64,000 nucleotides of DNA. Source: Anderseniella sp963700735. GTDB lineage: Bacteria > Pseudomonadota > Alphaproteobacteria > Rhizobiales > Aestuariivirgaceae. The notes under the pieces were generated by a model, which did not search any database, was not told where the DNA came from, and was given only the letters and a program-made list of their open reading frames with translations. The stretch is taken from the NCBI GenBank assembly GCA_963700735.1, contig CAVOYR010000004.1, forward strand, positions 62,001 through 126,000, in the 5' to 3' direction. Positions within the stretch are counted from its first letter, which is position 1. The number at the start of each line of letters is the position of its first letter. The translations under genes and the position numbers were made by a program. Below, one piece after another: positions 39,497 to 48,733 of the stretch.

Positions 39497-39552
39497 AAAA
39501 GACTGTAATTGTTCCAGTCAAGATTTGTTGAATTCAAACCAGTGACCAGGCC

Positions 39553-40587
39553 TTACAGCGGTTCCGGATTGTCAGCCAGCGAATGCAGGTAAGCCAGCAG
39601 GTCGGCCCGCTTCGCATCGTCCTTGATGCCGCCGAAGCTCATCTTGGTGCCTGGTGCCCAGGCCTTCGGGTTGGTGATGAAGGCGTTCAGGTTGTCCAGC
39701 GTCCACTTCTGGTCCGACTTGGACGTCAGGGCATCATCGTACTTGTAGCCTTCATGCGCTGCGATCTGTGCGCCGACCACGCCATAGAGGTTTGGGCCAA
39801 CCCGGTTGGCGCCACCCTTCTCAGCCGTGTGGCATGCCTTGCAGGCACGAAACGCGGCCTCACCCTTTTCGACACTGGCAGCCTTGACCATGGCCGCGAT
39901 TGAACTGCCACCGGTGGCAGCAGGTGCAGCGGCAGGTTGCTCGGTTGCGGCAGCAGGCTTGTTCAGTTGCAGCGGCAGGCGTTGCTCGGTCGCTGCAGCG
40001 GTTTGCTCGGTTGAAGCAGCCGGCGCGGCGGCATCTGCTGCAGGCAGCGGCTGTGGATTGTCCGACATGCTGTTCAGGTACACCAGCAGGTCGGCGCGCT
40101 TGGCGTCATCCTTCAGGCCGGCATAGCCCATCTTGGTGCCCGGTGCCCACTGCTTGGGGCTGGTGATGAACGCACTGAGGTTGTCAAATGTCCAGGTCTC
40201 GCCGGACTTCGACTTCAGCGCGTCCGAATAGGCAAAACCTTCATGCCCGGCGACCGAGAGGCCCACCGTGCCATAAAGGTTCGGACCCACCTTGTTCGCG
40301 CCACCCTTTTCAATTGTGTGGCAGGCCGCACATGCCTTGAACAAGGCCTGGCCCTTTTCAGCGCTTGCCGCCGGCAGCAGCGAGGCGATTGCAACCGGTG
40401 CGGCTTCCTCGGTGGCAGCGGTTTCGCTCGCACCTTCTTCCGGCACCTCGATGGCGATTGCAGCCTCTTCCGGCTTTTCTGCGTGATAGACGGTGTCCGA
40501 CAGAATGTTCAGCCCCATCACAAGCAACGCCCCGCCCAGCAGTGCGCCGGCGATCTTGTTAAACGTCATCGTGTCCATACCGAACAT
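39553..40587 (-). CDS. Membrane-anchored tandem (di-haem) cytochrome c
   Basis: A 344-residue protein with an N-terminal anchor (IAGALLGGALLVMGLNIL) and two class I cytochrome c domains. Haem sites are CAACH and CKACH, each followed by TIEKGGANKVGPNLYG or the matching TAEKGGANRVGPNLYG. Axial Met candidates lie in GTKMGYAG and GTKMSFGG. The domains are joined by a low-complexity linker rich in Ala, Thr, Glu, Gln and Pro. Rhizobial CycM has a single such domain and carries electrons to aa3 oxidase; here it is doubled. ATG 40587 was chosen for GAGGG five bases upstream. It is divergent from pheA. Confidence 0.9.
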   Translation of the reverse strand: MFGMDTMTFNKIAGALLGGALLVMGLNILSDTVYHAEKPEEAAIAIEVPEEGASETAATEEAAPVAIASLLPAASAEKGQALFKACAACHTIEKGGANKVGPNLYGTVGLSVAGHEGFAYSDALKSKSGETWTFDNLSAFITSPKQWAPGTKMGYAGLKDDAKRADLLVYLNSMSDNPQPLPAADAAAPAASTEQTAAATEQRLPLQLNKPAAATEQPAAAPAATGGSSIAAMVKAASVEKGEAAFRACKACHTAEKGGANRVGPNLYGVVGAQIAAHEGYKYDDALTSKSDQKWTLDNLNAFITNPKAWAPGTKMSFGGIKDDAKRADLLAYLHSLADNPEPL

Positions 40588-40789
40588 TCTAGCCCTCGAA
40601 CTCTTTTCGATTAATCTTCGCCATTTCTCATGCCCTCTTGGAGGGGCGCTCACAGCGCGCGGAAACTAGTTGTTTCTCTGGTGACGCGCAACACCTATAA
40701 GGCGGCGGTGTCCATATGCCGCGCTGGCGTCCTGAGCGGGGATTTGCGGCGTGGAAGGCAGTTCGAATTGGCAAGGAAAGATTGGCTGA

Positions 40790-41668
40790 ATGGGGTCGAA
40801 CCAGAAGAAGATTGCGTACCAGGGCGAACCTGGCGCCAACTCGCATATCGCCTGTATCGAGGCATATCCGGACCATGAGCCGGTTGCCTGCCGCACCTTC
40901 GAGGATGCCTTCGCAGCCGTTGCGTCCAACGCCGTGGACCTGGCCATGATTCCGATCGACAACACCGTTGCGGGCCGTGTGGCGGACATCCACCACCTGA
41001 TGCCGTCGTCCAACCTGTTTATCGTCGGTGAACACTTCCTGCGGGTGCGCCACCAGTTGCTGGTGCTGCCCGGCACGAAGGCCGAGGACCTCAAGGTCGT
41101 CACCAGCCACACCCACGCGCTGGGCCAGTGCCGCCGGGTGATCGCGCAGATGGGCCTGGAAGCGGTTGTCGCCGTGGACACCGCCGGAGCCGCCAAGGAG
41201 CTTGCCCGCAGCCAGCAGCGCGCCACCGCCGTGATTGCCTCGGTCAAGGCTGCCGAGATCTACGGACTGGACGTGCTGCGCGCCGACATCGAGGACGAGG
41301 ACCACAACACCACCCGGTTCGTCGTGCTCTCGGCCGAGCCTGACGACGCGACGGCAGACGAAGCGCCGGTCATCACCTCGTTCATCTTCACCGTGCGCAA
41401 CGTGCCCGCAGCGCTCTACAAGGCGATGGGCGGCTTTGCCACCAACGGCGTCAACATGATCAAGCTTGAATCCTATGTTGATGGCACCTTCAACGTGGCG
41501 CAATTCTATGCCGACATCGAGGGCCATCCGGATGACCGCCCGGTGCGGCTGGCGCTGGAAGAACTCGACTTCTTTACCTCGTCGCTGCGCGTGCTGGGCG
41601 TCTACAGGGCAGGTGCGTACCGTGCCGAGCTTGCCCGCAAGCGCGAGCTGCTCGACACCACTGCCTGA
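40790..41668 (+). CDS. pheA: Prephenate dehydratase
   Basis: A 292-residue monofunctional prephenate dehydratase making phenylpyruvate in phenylalanine synthesis. The catalytic domain starts IAYQGEPGANSH and has the essential Thr-Arg-Phe motif in DHNTTRFVVL. The C-terminal ACT domain (SFIFTVRNVPAALYKAMGG, then the regulatory KLESYV, the ESRP equivalent) gives feedback control by Phe. There is no chorismate mutase part. A GGAAAG ribosome site lies before the ATG. A neighbouring cytochrome c gene is the usual context in rhizobia. Confidence 0.95.
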   Translation: MGSNQKKIAYQGEPGANSHIACIEAYPDHEPVACRTFEDAFAAVASNAVDLAMIPIDNTVAGRVADIHHLMPSSNLFIVGEHFLRVRHQLLVLPGTKAEDLKVVTSHTHALGQCRRVIAQMGLEAVVAVDTAGAAKELARSQQRATAVIASVKAAEIYGLDVLRADIEDEDHNTTRFVVLSAEPDDATADEAPVITSFIFTVRNVPAALYKAMGGFATNGVNMIKLESYVDGTFNVAQFYADIEGHPDDRPVRLALEELDFFTSSLRVLGVYRAGAYRAELARKRELLDTTA

Positions 41669-41689
41669 ACGCCGCCAGACCAGGCGAAG

Positions 41690-42601
41690 TCAGTCGATCA
41701 TCTTGCGGATGAGGTGATGGGCAATCGAGATCGAGGGCGGTATTTCCAGCCCGTCCGGATGGCGGTGCTGGTCCATGGCGCGCACTTCGTCGAGGCTGAA
41801 CCAGCGCGCGTCTGCCAGTTCATCGGGGTCGATGGTGATGGTCTCGCTGGTCGCCTCGCCAATCAGGCCGATCATCAGGTTGGCGGGAAACGGCCACGGC
41901 TGGCTCATCACGTAGGAAACCTCGCCGACATCAATGCCGGTTTCCTCCTTGACCTCGCGCCGTGCCGCGTCCTCGATGGTTTCACCCGGCTCCACGAAAC
42001 CGGCCAGCGTTGAATACATGGTGGCGGCAAACCGGCCCGAACGGCCCAGCAGCATCTGGTCGCCCCGGGTGACGGCAATGATCACAACCGGGTCGGTGCG
42101 CGGAAAATGTTCGCTCTCGCAGGCAGCACAAACCCGCTTGTATCCCCCGTCTGCCGGGCTCGTGGCGCTGCCGCAATTGGCGCAAAAGCGGTGCCGCACA
42201 TGCCAGTGCGAAAGCGCGCGCGCCTGAGCCGCCACGCCTAGCCACCCGTCTGCAATGACGCCATGCAACGCGGCAGACCTCAGGTCGATGAGCGACCCTC
42301 CCGCCGCCGGGGCAAGCTCGGCATCGGCTGCCTGCACGGCAAAGTGCGCGACGCCCTGGCCGTCGAGGCCCAGCAGCAGCGGTTCAGTGCCGTCCTTTGC
42401 GGCAGGCAGGTCAGCCGCTGCATGCCAGCGGATGCCGCCGTCTTGTCCCGGTGTATCGTTCACCACGATCCGGTCACCGGCCAGCACCGCAAACCGTGAT
42501 TGAGGCGACTGCAGCAGGGCGTCGATGCGGCCCGTCTCGTTGCGATGCCCGGACAGCCGGTCGAGAGATCCGTGCATGAAGGCCGGGGTGGTGCGCGTCA
42601 T
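41690..42601 (-). CDS. nudC: NADH pyrophosphatase NudC
   Basis: A 303-residue NUDIX hydrolase that splits NAD(H) and removes NAD caps from RNA. A four-Cys zinc ribbon (RFCANCGSATSP, RVCAACESEHFP) is followed by the NUDIX box GFVEPGETIEDAARREVKEETG and the NudC-specific motif SQPWPFPANLMIG. ATG 42601 was chosen as the start; earlier ATGs at 42667 and 42730 lie in a low-complexity Pro/His/Thr stretch. Its 5' end lies about 160 bp from the SRP RNA gene on the other strand. Confidence 0.92.
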   Translation of the reverse strand: MTRTTPAFMHGSLDRLSGHRNETGRIDALLQSPQSRFAVLAGDRIVVNDTPGQDGGIRWHAAADLPAAKDGTEPLLLGLDGQGVAHFAVQAADAELAPAAGGSLIDLRSAALHGVIADGWLGVAAQARALSHWHVRHRFCANCGSATSPADGGYKRVCAACESEHFPRTDPVVIIAVTRGDQMLLGRSGRFAATMYSTLAGFVEPGETIEDAARREVKEETGIDVGEVSYVMSQPWPFPANLMIGLIGEATSETITIDPDELADARWFSLDEVRAMDQHRHPDGLEIPPSISIAHHLIRKMID

Positions 42602-42759
42602 GGTGCGGGGTGCCTTTTGTGTGTGGGCTGTTTCGGGGGGTGCAGGCGGGGTGGGCCGGTGTGCCATGCCGGACCGGTGCTGGCAAGCCTTCAACAACAA
42701 TGACACGGGATGTTGTCCGGCCCCTTGCATCGCGGCGGTTTCCGTCCGATATAGGGATC

Positions 42760-42857
42760 GGGAGGTTGGCAGCAGACGTGCCGCTCGCCAACTGGGTCAG
42801 GTCCGGAAGGAAGCAGCCCCAACGAGTTGGACTCGGGTTGCCCGTCCAGCCTCCCAC
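42760..42857 (+). ncRNA. ffs: Signal recognition particle RNA (4.5S type)
   Basis: A small bacterial SRP RNA, the scaffold that binds Ffh and FtsY for co-translational membrane targeting. The hallmark apical sequence GGTCAGGTCCGGAAGGAAGCAGCC (near 42795-42818) contains the GGAA tetraloop and the Ffh-binding symmetric and asymmetric loops. The ends pair: GGGAGGTTGG at 42760-42769 with CCAGCCTCCC at 42846-42855. A pyrimidine-rich tail follows. It lies just before dnaX, a common arrangement in alphaproteobacteria. Exact ends are estimates. Confidence 0.95.
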
Positions 42858-42951
42858 TTCTTCTCTTTACGCGGCCCGGATGCTGGCAAGAGCGGCGTAT
42901 GGTTTGCCGCGTTGATGGTTGTGACAGACATAGGGGAACGTGACGCGGGCA

Positions 42952-44787
42952 ATGGCGGACACCACCGACATACAGGCTGAAACCGCTGCGCCCTACCGGG
43001 TGCTGGCCCGCAAATACCGCCCGCAAACCTTCGAAGACCTGATTGGCCAGGACGCCATGGTGAGAACCCTCACCAATGCCTTCGCCATGGGCCGCATCGC
43101 ACAAGCCTACATGCTCACCGGCGTGCGCGGCATTGGCAAGACCACCACTGCACGGCTGATTGCCCGCGCGCTCAATTACGTGCCCGTCGACGGCGAGGAT
43201 ACCGGTCCCTCTGTCAACCTGAGCCGCAAGGGCCGCCATTGCGATGCCATCCTCGAGTCCCGCCATGTCGACGTGATCGAGATGGATGCTGCCTCGCACA
43301 CCGGGGTGGACAATGTCCGCGAGATCAATGACGCGGTGAAGTACAAGCCGGCCTCGGCCCGCTACAAGGTCTACATCATCGACGAAGTGCACATGCTGTC
43401 GACCGCCGCCTTCAACGCGCTGCTCAAGACGCTGGAAGAGCCCCCGCCGCATGTGAAGTTCATCTTCGCCACCACTGAAATCCGCAAGGTGCCAGTGACT
43501 GTGCTGTCACGCTGCCAGCGCTTCGACCTGCGCCGGCTCGAGGCGTCGCGCCTGGTGCAGCACCTCGCCAGCATCTGTGAGCGCGAAGGCGTATCTGCCG
43601 AGGATGAAGCCTTGCAGATGATCGCGCGCGCCGCCGAGGGCTCGGTGCGTGACGGGCTGTCTTTGCTGGACCAGGCGATTGCCTATGGCTCCGACAAGGT
43701 GGTGGCCAGCGACGTCCAGTCGATGCTTGGCCTGTCTGACCGTGCCCGGATCATCGACCTGTTCGAGGCCCTGATGAAGGGTGATGCGGCAAAGGCTCTG
43801 GACGAACTGGAGCAGCAGTTTGCCCATGGGGCCGACCCGGAAGTGATTGTCGCCGACCTGGCAGGCTTTACCCACTGGGTGACCAAGCTGAAGGTGTCGC
43901 CCAAGCTCGCAGAAGACGGGGCCGTTTCACCGCAGGAGCGTAGCAGGGGTACTGAACTGTCAGGCGAACTGGCCATGCCGGTGCTGGCCCGGACCTGGCA
44001 GATGCTGCTCAAGGGCCTCGACGAGGTTTCCCGCGCGCCCAACCCGCTGATGGCGGCCGAGATGCTGCTGATCCGGCTGGCCCACGTGGCCGACATGCCA
44101 AGCCCGGACGAGCTTGCCCGCATTGTCAGGGCAGGCCCGCAGGCACAGGCTGCTGGCACTGCGCCATCCGTCGCCCGATCTGGTGGCGACCCGGCAGGCG
44201 CGCACGCCGTTGCCTCCGGCGCACCCGTGGCCGACCCTCCGCGCACCACGCACGGGCCGGTCATGACGGCGGCCCTGCCGAAGCATGATGAAACGGCTGA
44301 CATGCAGCCCGAGCCTGCAGAGCTGCCGCCATCGGGCTTTGCCAGTTTTGCCGACCTCGTAAGGTACGTTGCCTCCAAGCGGGACATCAAGCTGCAGTCG
44401 GACCTTGAGCGCTACGTGTCGCCGGTGTCGCTGGGCGAAGGCCGCATCGAGATCGCGCTCACCAGTGGTGCACCCGCCGGCATCGCCAACGACCTGTCGC
44501 GGCGGCTGGAAGCGTGGACCGGTCGGCGCTGGATGGTGTCGATTGCCTCGGTGGATGCCGGCCAGACCATTGCCGAGCAGCGCCGAGAGCAGAAAGACAA
44601 CCTGTTCCGCACGGTCCGGCAGAATCCTGACGTGCAGGCCATCATGGCCCGGTTCCCCGGCGCAGAGATTGTCGAGGTTCGCGACCTGGCGACGAGCGCC
44701 GGTACTGCCGCGGCTGAAGCCTCTGGCGAGTCGCCGGACGCAGATGATACCAACCCCGCCATCGAAGGGCTGGGTGGCGAAGACTAA
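42952..44787 (+). CDS. dnaX: DNA polymerase III subunit gamma/tau
   Basis: The clamp-loader ATPase, 611 residues. RKYRPQTFEDLIGQ opens domain I; the Walker A is GVRGIGKTTTARLIARALN, the DExx box is YIIDEVHMLS, and the sensor 1 region is FIFATTEIRKVPVTVLSRCQRF. The tau part after residue 390 is Ala/Pro/Gly-rich, then a structured C-terminal domain. The zinc-module cysteines of the E. coli protein are not there; only one Cys (KGRHCDAI) remains. A GTG at 42940 is an alternative start. It is followed by ybaB and recR, the usual replication/repair cluster. Confidence 0.95.
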   Translation: MADTTDIQAETAAPYRVLARKYRPQTFEDLIGQDAMVRTLTNAFAMGRIAQAYMLTGVRGIGKTTTARLIARALNYVPVDGEDTGPSVNLSRKGRHCDAILESRHVDVIEMDAASHTGVDNVREINDAVKYKPASARYKVYIIDEVHMLSTAAFNALLKTLEEPPPHVKFIFATTEIRKVPVTVLSRCQRFDLRRLEASRLVQHLASICEREGVSAEDEALQMIARAAEGSVRDGLSLLDQAIAYGSDKVVASDVQSMLGLSDRARIIDLFEALMKGDAAKALDELEQQFAHGADPEVIVADLAGFTHWVTKLKVSPKLAEDGAVSPQERSRGTELSGELAMPVLARTWQMLLKGLDEVSRAPNPLMAAEMLLIRLAHVADMPSPDELARIVRAGPQAQAAGTAPSVARSGGDPAGAHAVASGAPVADPPRTTHGPVMTAALPKHDETADMQPEPAELPPSGFASFADLVRYVASKRDIKLQSDLERYVSPVSLGEGRIEIALTSGAPAGIANDLSRRLEAWTGRRWMVSIASVDAGQTIAEQRREQKDNLFRTVRQNPDVQAIMARFPGAEIVEVRDLATSAGTAAAEASGESPDADDTNPAIEGLGGED

Positions 44788-44813
44788 CCCCGGAACACCA
44801 GGTGGAAGACCCC

Positions 44814-45140
44814 ATGAAGAATCTCGGAAACATGATGAAGCAGGTGCAGGAAATGCAGGCCAAGATGGCCGACATGCAGGCGCGCCTCGATGAAATGACG
44901 GTCACCGGCAAGGCCGGCGCCGGCATGGTGCAGATCACCCTGACCGGCAAGAACCTGATGAAGAAGGTCGAGATCGACGACAGCCTGCTGCAGCCGTCGG
45001 AAAAGGAAATCCTCGAGGACCTGCTGATGGCCGCCTACAACGAGGCCCGCGCCAAGGTCGAGCAGGCCGTCGCCGAGCAGATGAAGGACGTGACCGGCGG
45101 GCTGCCGTTGCCCCCCGGCTTCAAGATGCCCGGCTTCTGA
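44814..45140 (+). CDS. YbaB/EbfC nucleoid-associated protein
   Basis: A 108-residue dimeric DNA-binding protein of the YbaB/EbfC family. It opens MKNLGNMMKQVQEMQAKMAD with an N-terminal helix, then a beta-strand core (VQITLTGKNLMKKVEIDDSLL) and a C-terminal helix ending in GLPLPPGFKMPGF, typical of the group. ATG 44814 has AGGTGG at 8 bp; an upstream GTG at 44802 is less likely. It sits between dnaX and recR, as in most bacteria. Confidence 0.94.
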   Translation: MKNLGNMMKQVQEMQAKMADMQARLDEMTVTGKAGAGMVQITLTGKNLMKKVEIDDSLLQPSEKEILEDLLMAAYNEARAKVEQAVAEQMKDVTGGLPLPPGFKMPGF

Positions 45141-45169
45141 CCCGGCCGTGACGGGACGCACCTGACCCC

Positions 45170-45775
45170 ATGGCCAAGAATGTCGTCGGCGCCGAGATTG
45201 AACGGCTGATCCAGCTTCTGGCGCGCTTGCCGGGGCTTGGGCCACGCTCGGCCCGGCGCGCTGCGCTGCACCTGGTCAAGAATCGCGAAAAGCTGATGCA
45301 GCCGCTCAGCGTGTCGCTGGCCGACGTGCTCGCCAAGGTCAGCGAATGCCGCGTCTGCGGCAATGTCGATGTCATCAACCCGTGTACCCTGTGTACCGAT
45401 CCGCGCCGCGACACCTCGGTGATCTGCGTGGTCGAGGAGGTCGGCGACCTGTGGGCACTCGAACGTGCCGGTGCGATCCAGGGACTGTACCATGTGCTGG
45501 GTGGCACGCTGTCTGCGATCGAGGGTGTTCGCCCGGAAGACCTGCGCATTGCAGCCCTGATCGACCGGACCCGGGGCGGGACGGTGCGCGAGGTGATCAT
45601 CGCGGTAAACGCCACGGTCGATGGCCAGACCACGGCACACTTCATCATGGACCAGCTCGAAGACAGCGGCGTCAGCGTGACCCGCCTTGCCCATGGCGTG
45701 CCGGTGGGCGGCGAGCTGGACTATCTCGACGAAGGCACGCTGGCAGCGGCCGTCAAGGCGCGCCGTTCGCTCTAG
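45170..45775 (+). CDS. recR: Recombination mediator RecR
   Basis: A 201-residue RecR. It has the N-terminal HhH (LLARLPGLGPRSARRAALHL), the four-Cys zinc finger CRVCGNVDVINPCTLC, the TOPRIM domain (VICVVEEVGDLWALERAG), and a C-terminal YLDEGTL Walker-B-like end. It helps RecO load RecA at gapped DNA. It starts 29 bp after ybaB. Confidence 0.96.
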   Translation: MAKNVVGAEIERLIQLLARLPGLGPRSARRAALHLVKNREKLMQPLSVSLADVLAKVSECRVCGNVDVINPCTLCTDPRRDTSVICVVEEVGDLWALERAGAIQGLYHVLGGTLSAIEGVRPEDLRIAALIDRTRGGTVREVIIAVNATVDGQTTAHFIMDQLEDSGVSVTRLAHGVPVGGELDYLDEGTLAAAVKARRSL

Positions 45776-46002
45776 AGCCTGATACCGGACCAAGCTGAAT
45801 TGCCATGGTGGCGGTTGCCCTTCTTAACACTTTGTAAACCCTGCCTCACGGTTTCAACCGGATAACCATGCCCCTGGCACGTGTCCGGCCCGCAGGTTGC
45901 TTGAGTTACTGCAATCGCGGCGTGACTGTTCCGTAACTGAACACGGGACCCAGCCCGCCGGACAAGTTGCAGACCCGAACGACGCCACAGGGAGCCGTTG
46001 CC

Positions 46003-47322
46003 ATGAAGACCCGCCTCGCCAAGCTGCTGAACAGTGCGTCCAGCCGGAACGTGAGTTTCGCCCGCGATGAAAGTGGAGCAATCGCACTGGTCATGGCCAT
46101 GCTGGCCGTACCGTTTTTCCTCGCTGTAGGGGTCGCCCTTGACACATTTCGCGCCAGTTCTGCGCAGGCAGACGTGCAGGCATCGCTGGATGCGGCTGCC
46201 CTTGCTGCGGCGGCTGCATCGCCGAACACACCCAACGCCGTTCGCAAGCGGATGGCGGAGGAAGCCTTCAAGGTCAATATCGCCGGGGGCATGGCCAACT
46301 CTCTGGACGGCACTGCCGACATCACCTTCGATGGTGAGTCCGTGACGGTGTCCTATTCCGGCACATTGCCGACCACGCTGATGACGTTGGGCGGTTTTGA
46401 CACCATGAACGTGGCGGCAACGTCCACCGCGCGGCTTCGGCTGCCGCAAAAGGCGGAAATTGCCCTGGTGCTCGACTACTCGGAATCGATGGAGGAAGTT
46501 TCAGCCGGCAAGCAAAAGTACGTCACCATGAAGGATGCCGCCATAGACATGGTCAACGGCCTCACCGAAGACGGCACCAATGAGGACGTGCACTTTGCAC
46601 TCGTGCCGTTCTCGCACAATGTCTACACCACCTTGCCGTCCTCGATGGTCGTTGATGCGCGCGGCGGGTCGTGGACCGGATGCACCTATGACCGGCAGTA
46701 CCCCTACAACACAACCTCTTCCGCGCCAGGCGGCAACGACGCCAGCAAGTGGGGCCAGCCGGTGCCAAACAATTTCGGCCGCTATGGCGACCTGGCTAAC
46801 TATCATTGTGATGGCCGGTTGCACAGTGGCCGTGGCTACCTTGCAAACAGGCTGGTGACGCGTGAATTGAGCGATGACCACCGTGCAACGATCGACCAGC
46901 TGCGCGCCATGAGACCCTACGGCTACACCAACATCTCGCTTGGCCTGGAGTTTGGCTGGCACATGCTGGAGCCGGGTGCGCCGTATGCGGCCCGCAGCTT
47001 CTCCGACACGAAGAACAAGAAGTTCGTGGTGCTGCTCACTGATGGCAAGCAGACCGCCCCGGCTTTCGGTCCCGGCAACTCCCGCAACTACCAGCAGGGT
47101 GAAAACAATCTCACCACCTTGTGCAGCACCATCAAGCAAACCGACATCACGGTCATCACCATCGCCTTCGCGCTGGATGATTCCGGTACCCGCAACCGGC
47201 TGCGCAACTGCTCCAGCGACCCGGACAAGAACTTTTTCGAAGCCGAGGATTCAAACGACCTGACCCGGGCCTTCGAGGAAATCCAGAACCAGATTGCGTC
47301 CGCGATCTACCTGTCGAAGTAA
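46003..47322 (+). CDS. TadG-like pilus-assembly protein with vWA domain
   Basis: A 439-residue TadG-family protein. The N-terminus (FARDESGAIALVMAMLAVPFFLAVGVALD) is the Tad-type membrane segment, followed by a Tad-domain stretch and then a von Willebrand factor A domain. The MIDAS site is LDYSESM (DxSxS), with TDGK further on. It ends with FEAEDSNDLTRAFEEIQNQIA. TadG is exported and is needed for Flp pilus function in other bacteria. Here it lies about 18 kb from the main locus, as in several rhizobia. ATG 46003 has AGGGAG eight bases upstream. Confidence 0.88.
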   Translation: MKTRLAKLLNSASSRNVSFARDESGAIALVMAMLAVPFFLAVGVALDTFRASSAQADVQASLDAAALAAAAASPNTPNAVRKRMAEEAFKVNIAGGMANSLDGTADITFDGESVTVSYSGTLPTTLMTLGGFDTMNVAATSTARLRLPQKAEIALVLDYSESMEEVSAGKQKYVTMKDAAIDMVNGLTEDGTNEDVHFALVPFSHNVYTTLPSSMVVDARGGSWTGCTYDRQYPYNTTSSAPGGNDASKWGQPVPNNFGRYGDLANYHCDGRLHSGRGYLANRLVTRELSDDHRATIDQLRAMRPYGYTNISLGLEFGWHMLEPGAPYAARSFSDTKNKKFVVLLTDGKQTAPAFGPGNSRNYQQGENNLTTLCSTIKQTDITVITIAFALDDSGTRNRLRNCSSDPDKNFFEAEDSNDLTRAFEEIQNQIASAIYLSK

Positions 47323-47368
47323 CTCCTGCCGGACGCATATGAGCTGAAGCGGACTACCCCTGCCTGCT

Positions 47369-48535
47369 TCACTCGCCAGCAACCAGCCGCGGCGCCGCGG
47401 CTGGTTCACTTTTGCCCGCACCGTCCGGTTCGGCAAATTCCAGTTGCTCGATCCTGGTGCCGCGCCGGGTGATCTTTTCTGACGAAGTGACGATCTTCTC
47501 GATGTCCTTGCCCGCCAGCCCGAAGTGGCGCTGCAGGTCCAGCACCCGGTCATGCATGCGGCTCACGTCTTCCATCAGCCGCACCACCTCGGTCTGGATC
47601 ACCACGGCCTGTTCGCGCATGCGGGAATCCTTGAACACCGCCTGCATCGTCTGCACCAGCAGCATCAGCACGTTGGGCGACGTGATGATGACGTGCGACC
47701 GGTGCGCCCGCTGGATCACGTCCTCAAAGGTTTCGTGCAGGTCGGCATAAATCGATTCCGATGGCACGAACATGATGGCGGTCTCGTGCGTCTCGCCCTT
47801 GATCAGGTACTTCTCGGCAATGTCCTTGACGTGGCGCGACACGTCCGCCCGGAAGCGCTGTTCGTGCGGGCGCGGATCCTCGTCCGGGCCACACTTCTTC
47901 ATTGCGTTGTAGGCCTCGAGCGGAAACTTGGCGTCGATCACCACCGACATCTCGTTTTCCGGCAGGCGGATCAGGCAGTCCGGCCGGTTGCCGTTCGACA
48001 GCGTAGACTGGAACGAGTAGGCCGAGGCATGCAGCCCGTCGCGGATGATCGCTTCCATGCGGCCCTGGCCATAGGCGCCGCGGGCCTGCTTGTTGGACAG
48101 GATGTCCTTCAGCGACACCATTTCGCCTGACAGCTTGGTCAGGTTGGTCTGGGCCGTATCGATCACCGCAAGCCGCTCGTTGAGCTGCTGCAGGTGATGG
48201 CTGGTGCGCTGGCTGTTCTCGGTCAGGCCGGCCCCAAGCCGCTGCGATACCTGCTCCAGCCGCTTGTCCAGGGTCTGCGTCAGGTGAGCCTGGCTGGAGG
48301 CAGAATGCTCCACCAGCCCGCGCAACTGTCCCGACACTTCCAGCAACCTGATCTCGAGCTCCGCTGCCCGGCGCATGGCCTCGACCGTCTGCGCCTGGTT
48401 GCCGCTGCCCGCCCGCCAGGCAAGAAGCACTGCCGCCAGCAGAAGAACGAGCGCCAGTACCGCCGTCGTTACAGCAAGCTGGAACCACGTCACTGCGAAC
48501 TCACCGGCCACGAAAGCTGTTTGAGAAAGGTCCAT
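47369..48535 (-). CDS. rmuC: DNA recombination protein RmuC
   Basis: A 388-residue RmuC. One N-terminal helix (VTTAVLALVLLLAAVLLAW) anchors it, then a long coiled coil (about residues 45-135) and the restriction-endonuclease-like RmuC domain (VVIDAKFPLEAYNAM, MFVPSESIYADLHETF, SPNVLMLLVQTMQ). It lowers inversion at short repeats in E. coli. It is convergent with the TadG gene and divergent from the DUF1127 gene. Confidence 0.94.
   Translation of the reverse strand: MDLSQTAFVAGEFAVTWFQLAVTTAVLALVLLLAAVLLAWRAGSGNQAQTVEAMRRAAELEIRLLEVSGQLRGLVEHSASSQAHLTQTLDKRLEQVSQRLGAGLTENSQRTSHHLQQLNERLAVIDTAQTNLTKLSGEMVSLKDILSNKQARGAYGQGRMEAIIRDGLHASAYSFQSTLSNGNRPDCLIRLPENEMSVVIDAKFPLEAYNAMKKCGPDEDPRPHEQRFRADVSRHVKDIAEKYLIKGETHETAIMFVPSESIYADLHETFEDVIQRAHRSHVIITSPNVLMLLVQTMQAVFKDSRMREQAVVIQTEVVRLMEDVSRMHDRVLDLQRHFGLAGKDIEKIVTSSEKITRRGTRIEQLEFAEPDGAGKSEPAAAPRLVAGE
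47381..47410 (+). terminator. Hairpin at the TadG/RmuC junction
   Basis: A 12-bp palindromic stem AACCAGCCGCGG / CCGCGGCTGGTT, followed on the plus strand by CACTTTT. It lies within the 3' end of rmuC and could end the TadG transcript. The loop is very short, so it may work only in part. Confidence 0.45.
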
Positions 48536-48562
48536 GCCAGCACCATAGCGCGATTCGGCGCC

Positions 48563-48733
48563 ATGAAAAGATCAAAACAGGAACATTTCCCGCCGTTGGA
48601 ATGTGAGGAACTGCACATCGGCCAGCTTGACCGGCTGCTACACCTCTTCGCAGAAAACTTACAGGACCGCCTTGTGGCAAGGCTCTCATGCCGCCGCATC
48701 CGGGTCCGGACAATCAAGGACACAGACAAATGA
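48563..48733 (+). CDS. Possible small protein before the DUF1127 gene
   Basis: A 56-residue frame (MKRSKQEHFPPLECEELHIG...) divergent from rmuC. Its TGA overlaps the ATG of the DUF1127 gene (ATGA), the coupling seen elsewhere in the window. I recognise no family. There is no clear ribosome site, so it may be chance. Confidence 0.3.
   Translation: MKRSKQEHFPPLECEELHIGQLDRLLHLFAENLQDRLVARLSCRRIRVRTIKDTDK

Noticed and set aside
47381..47406. A 24-nt near-perfect palindrome considered as a regulator site
   Set aside because: It lies inside the 3' end of rmuC and is followed by a T run on the plus strand, so a terminator is the simpler reading.
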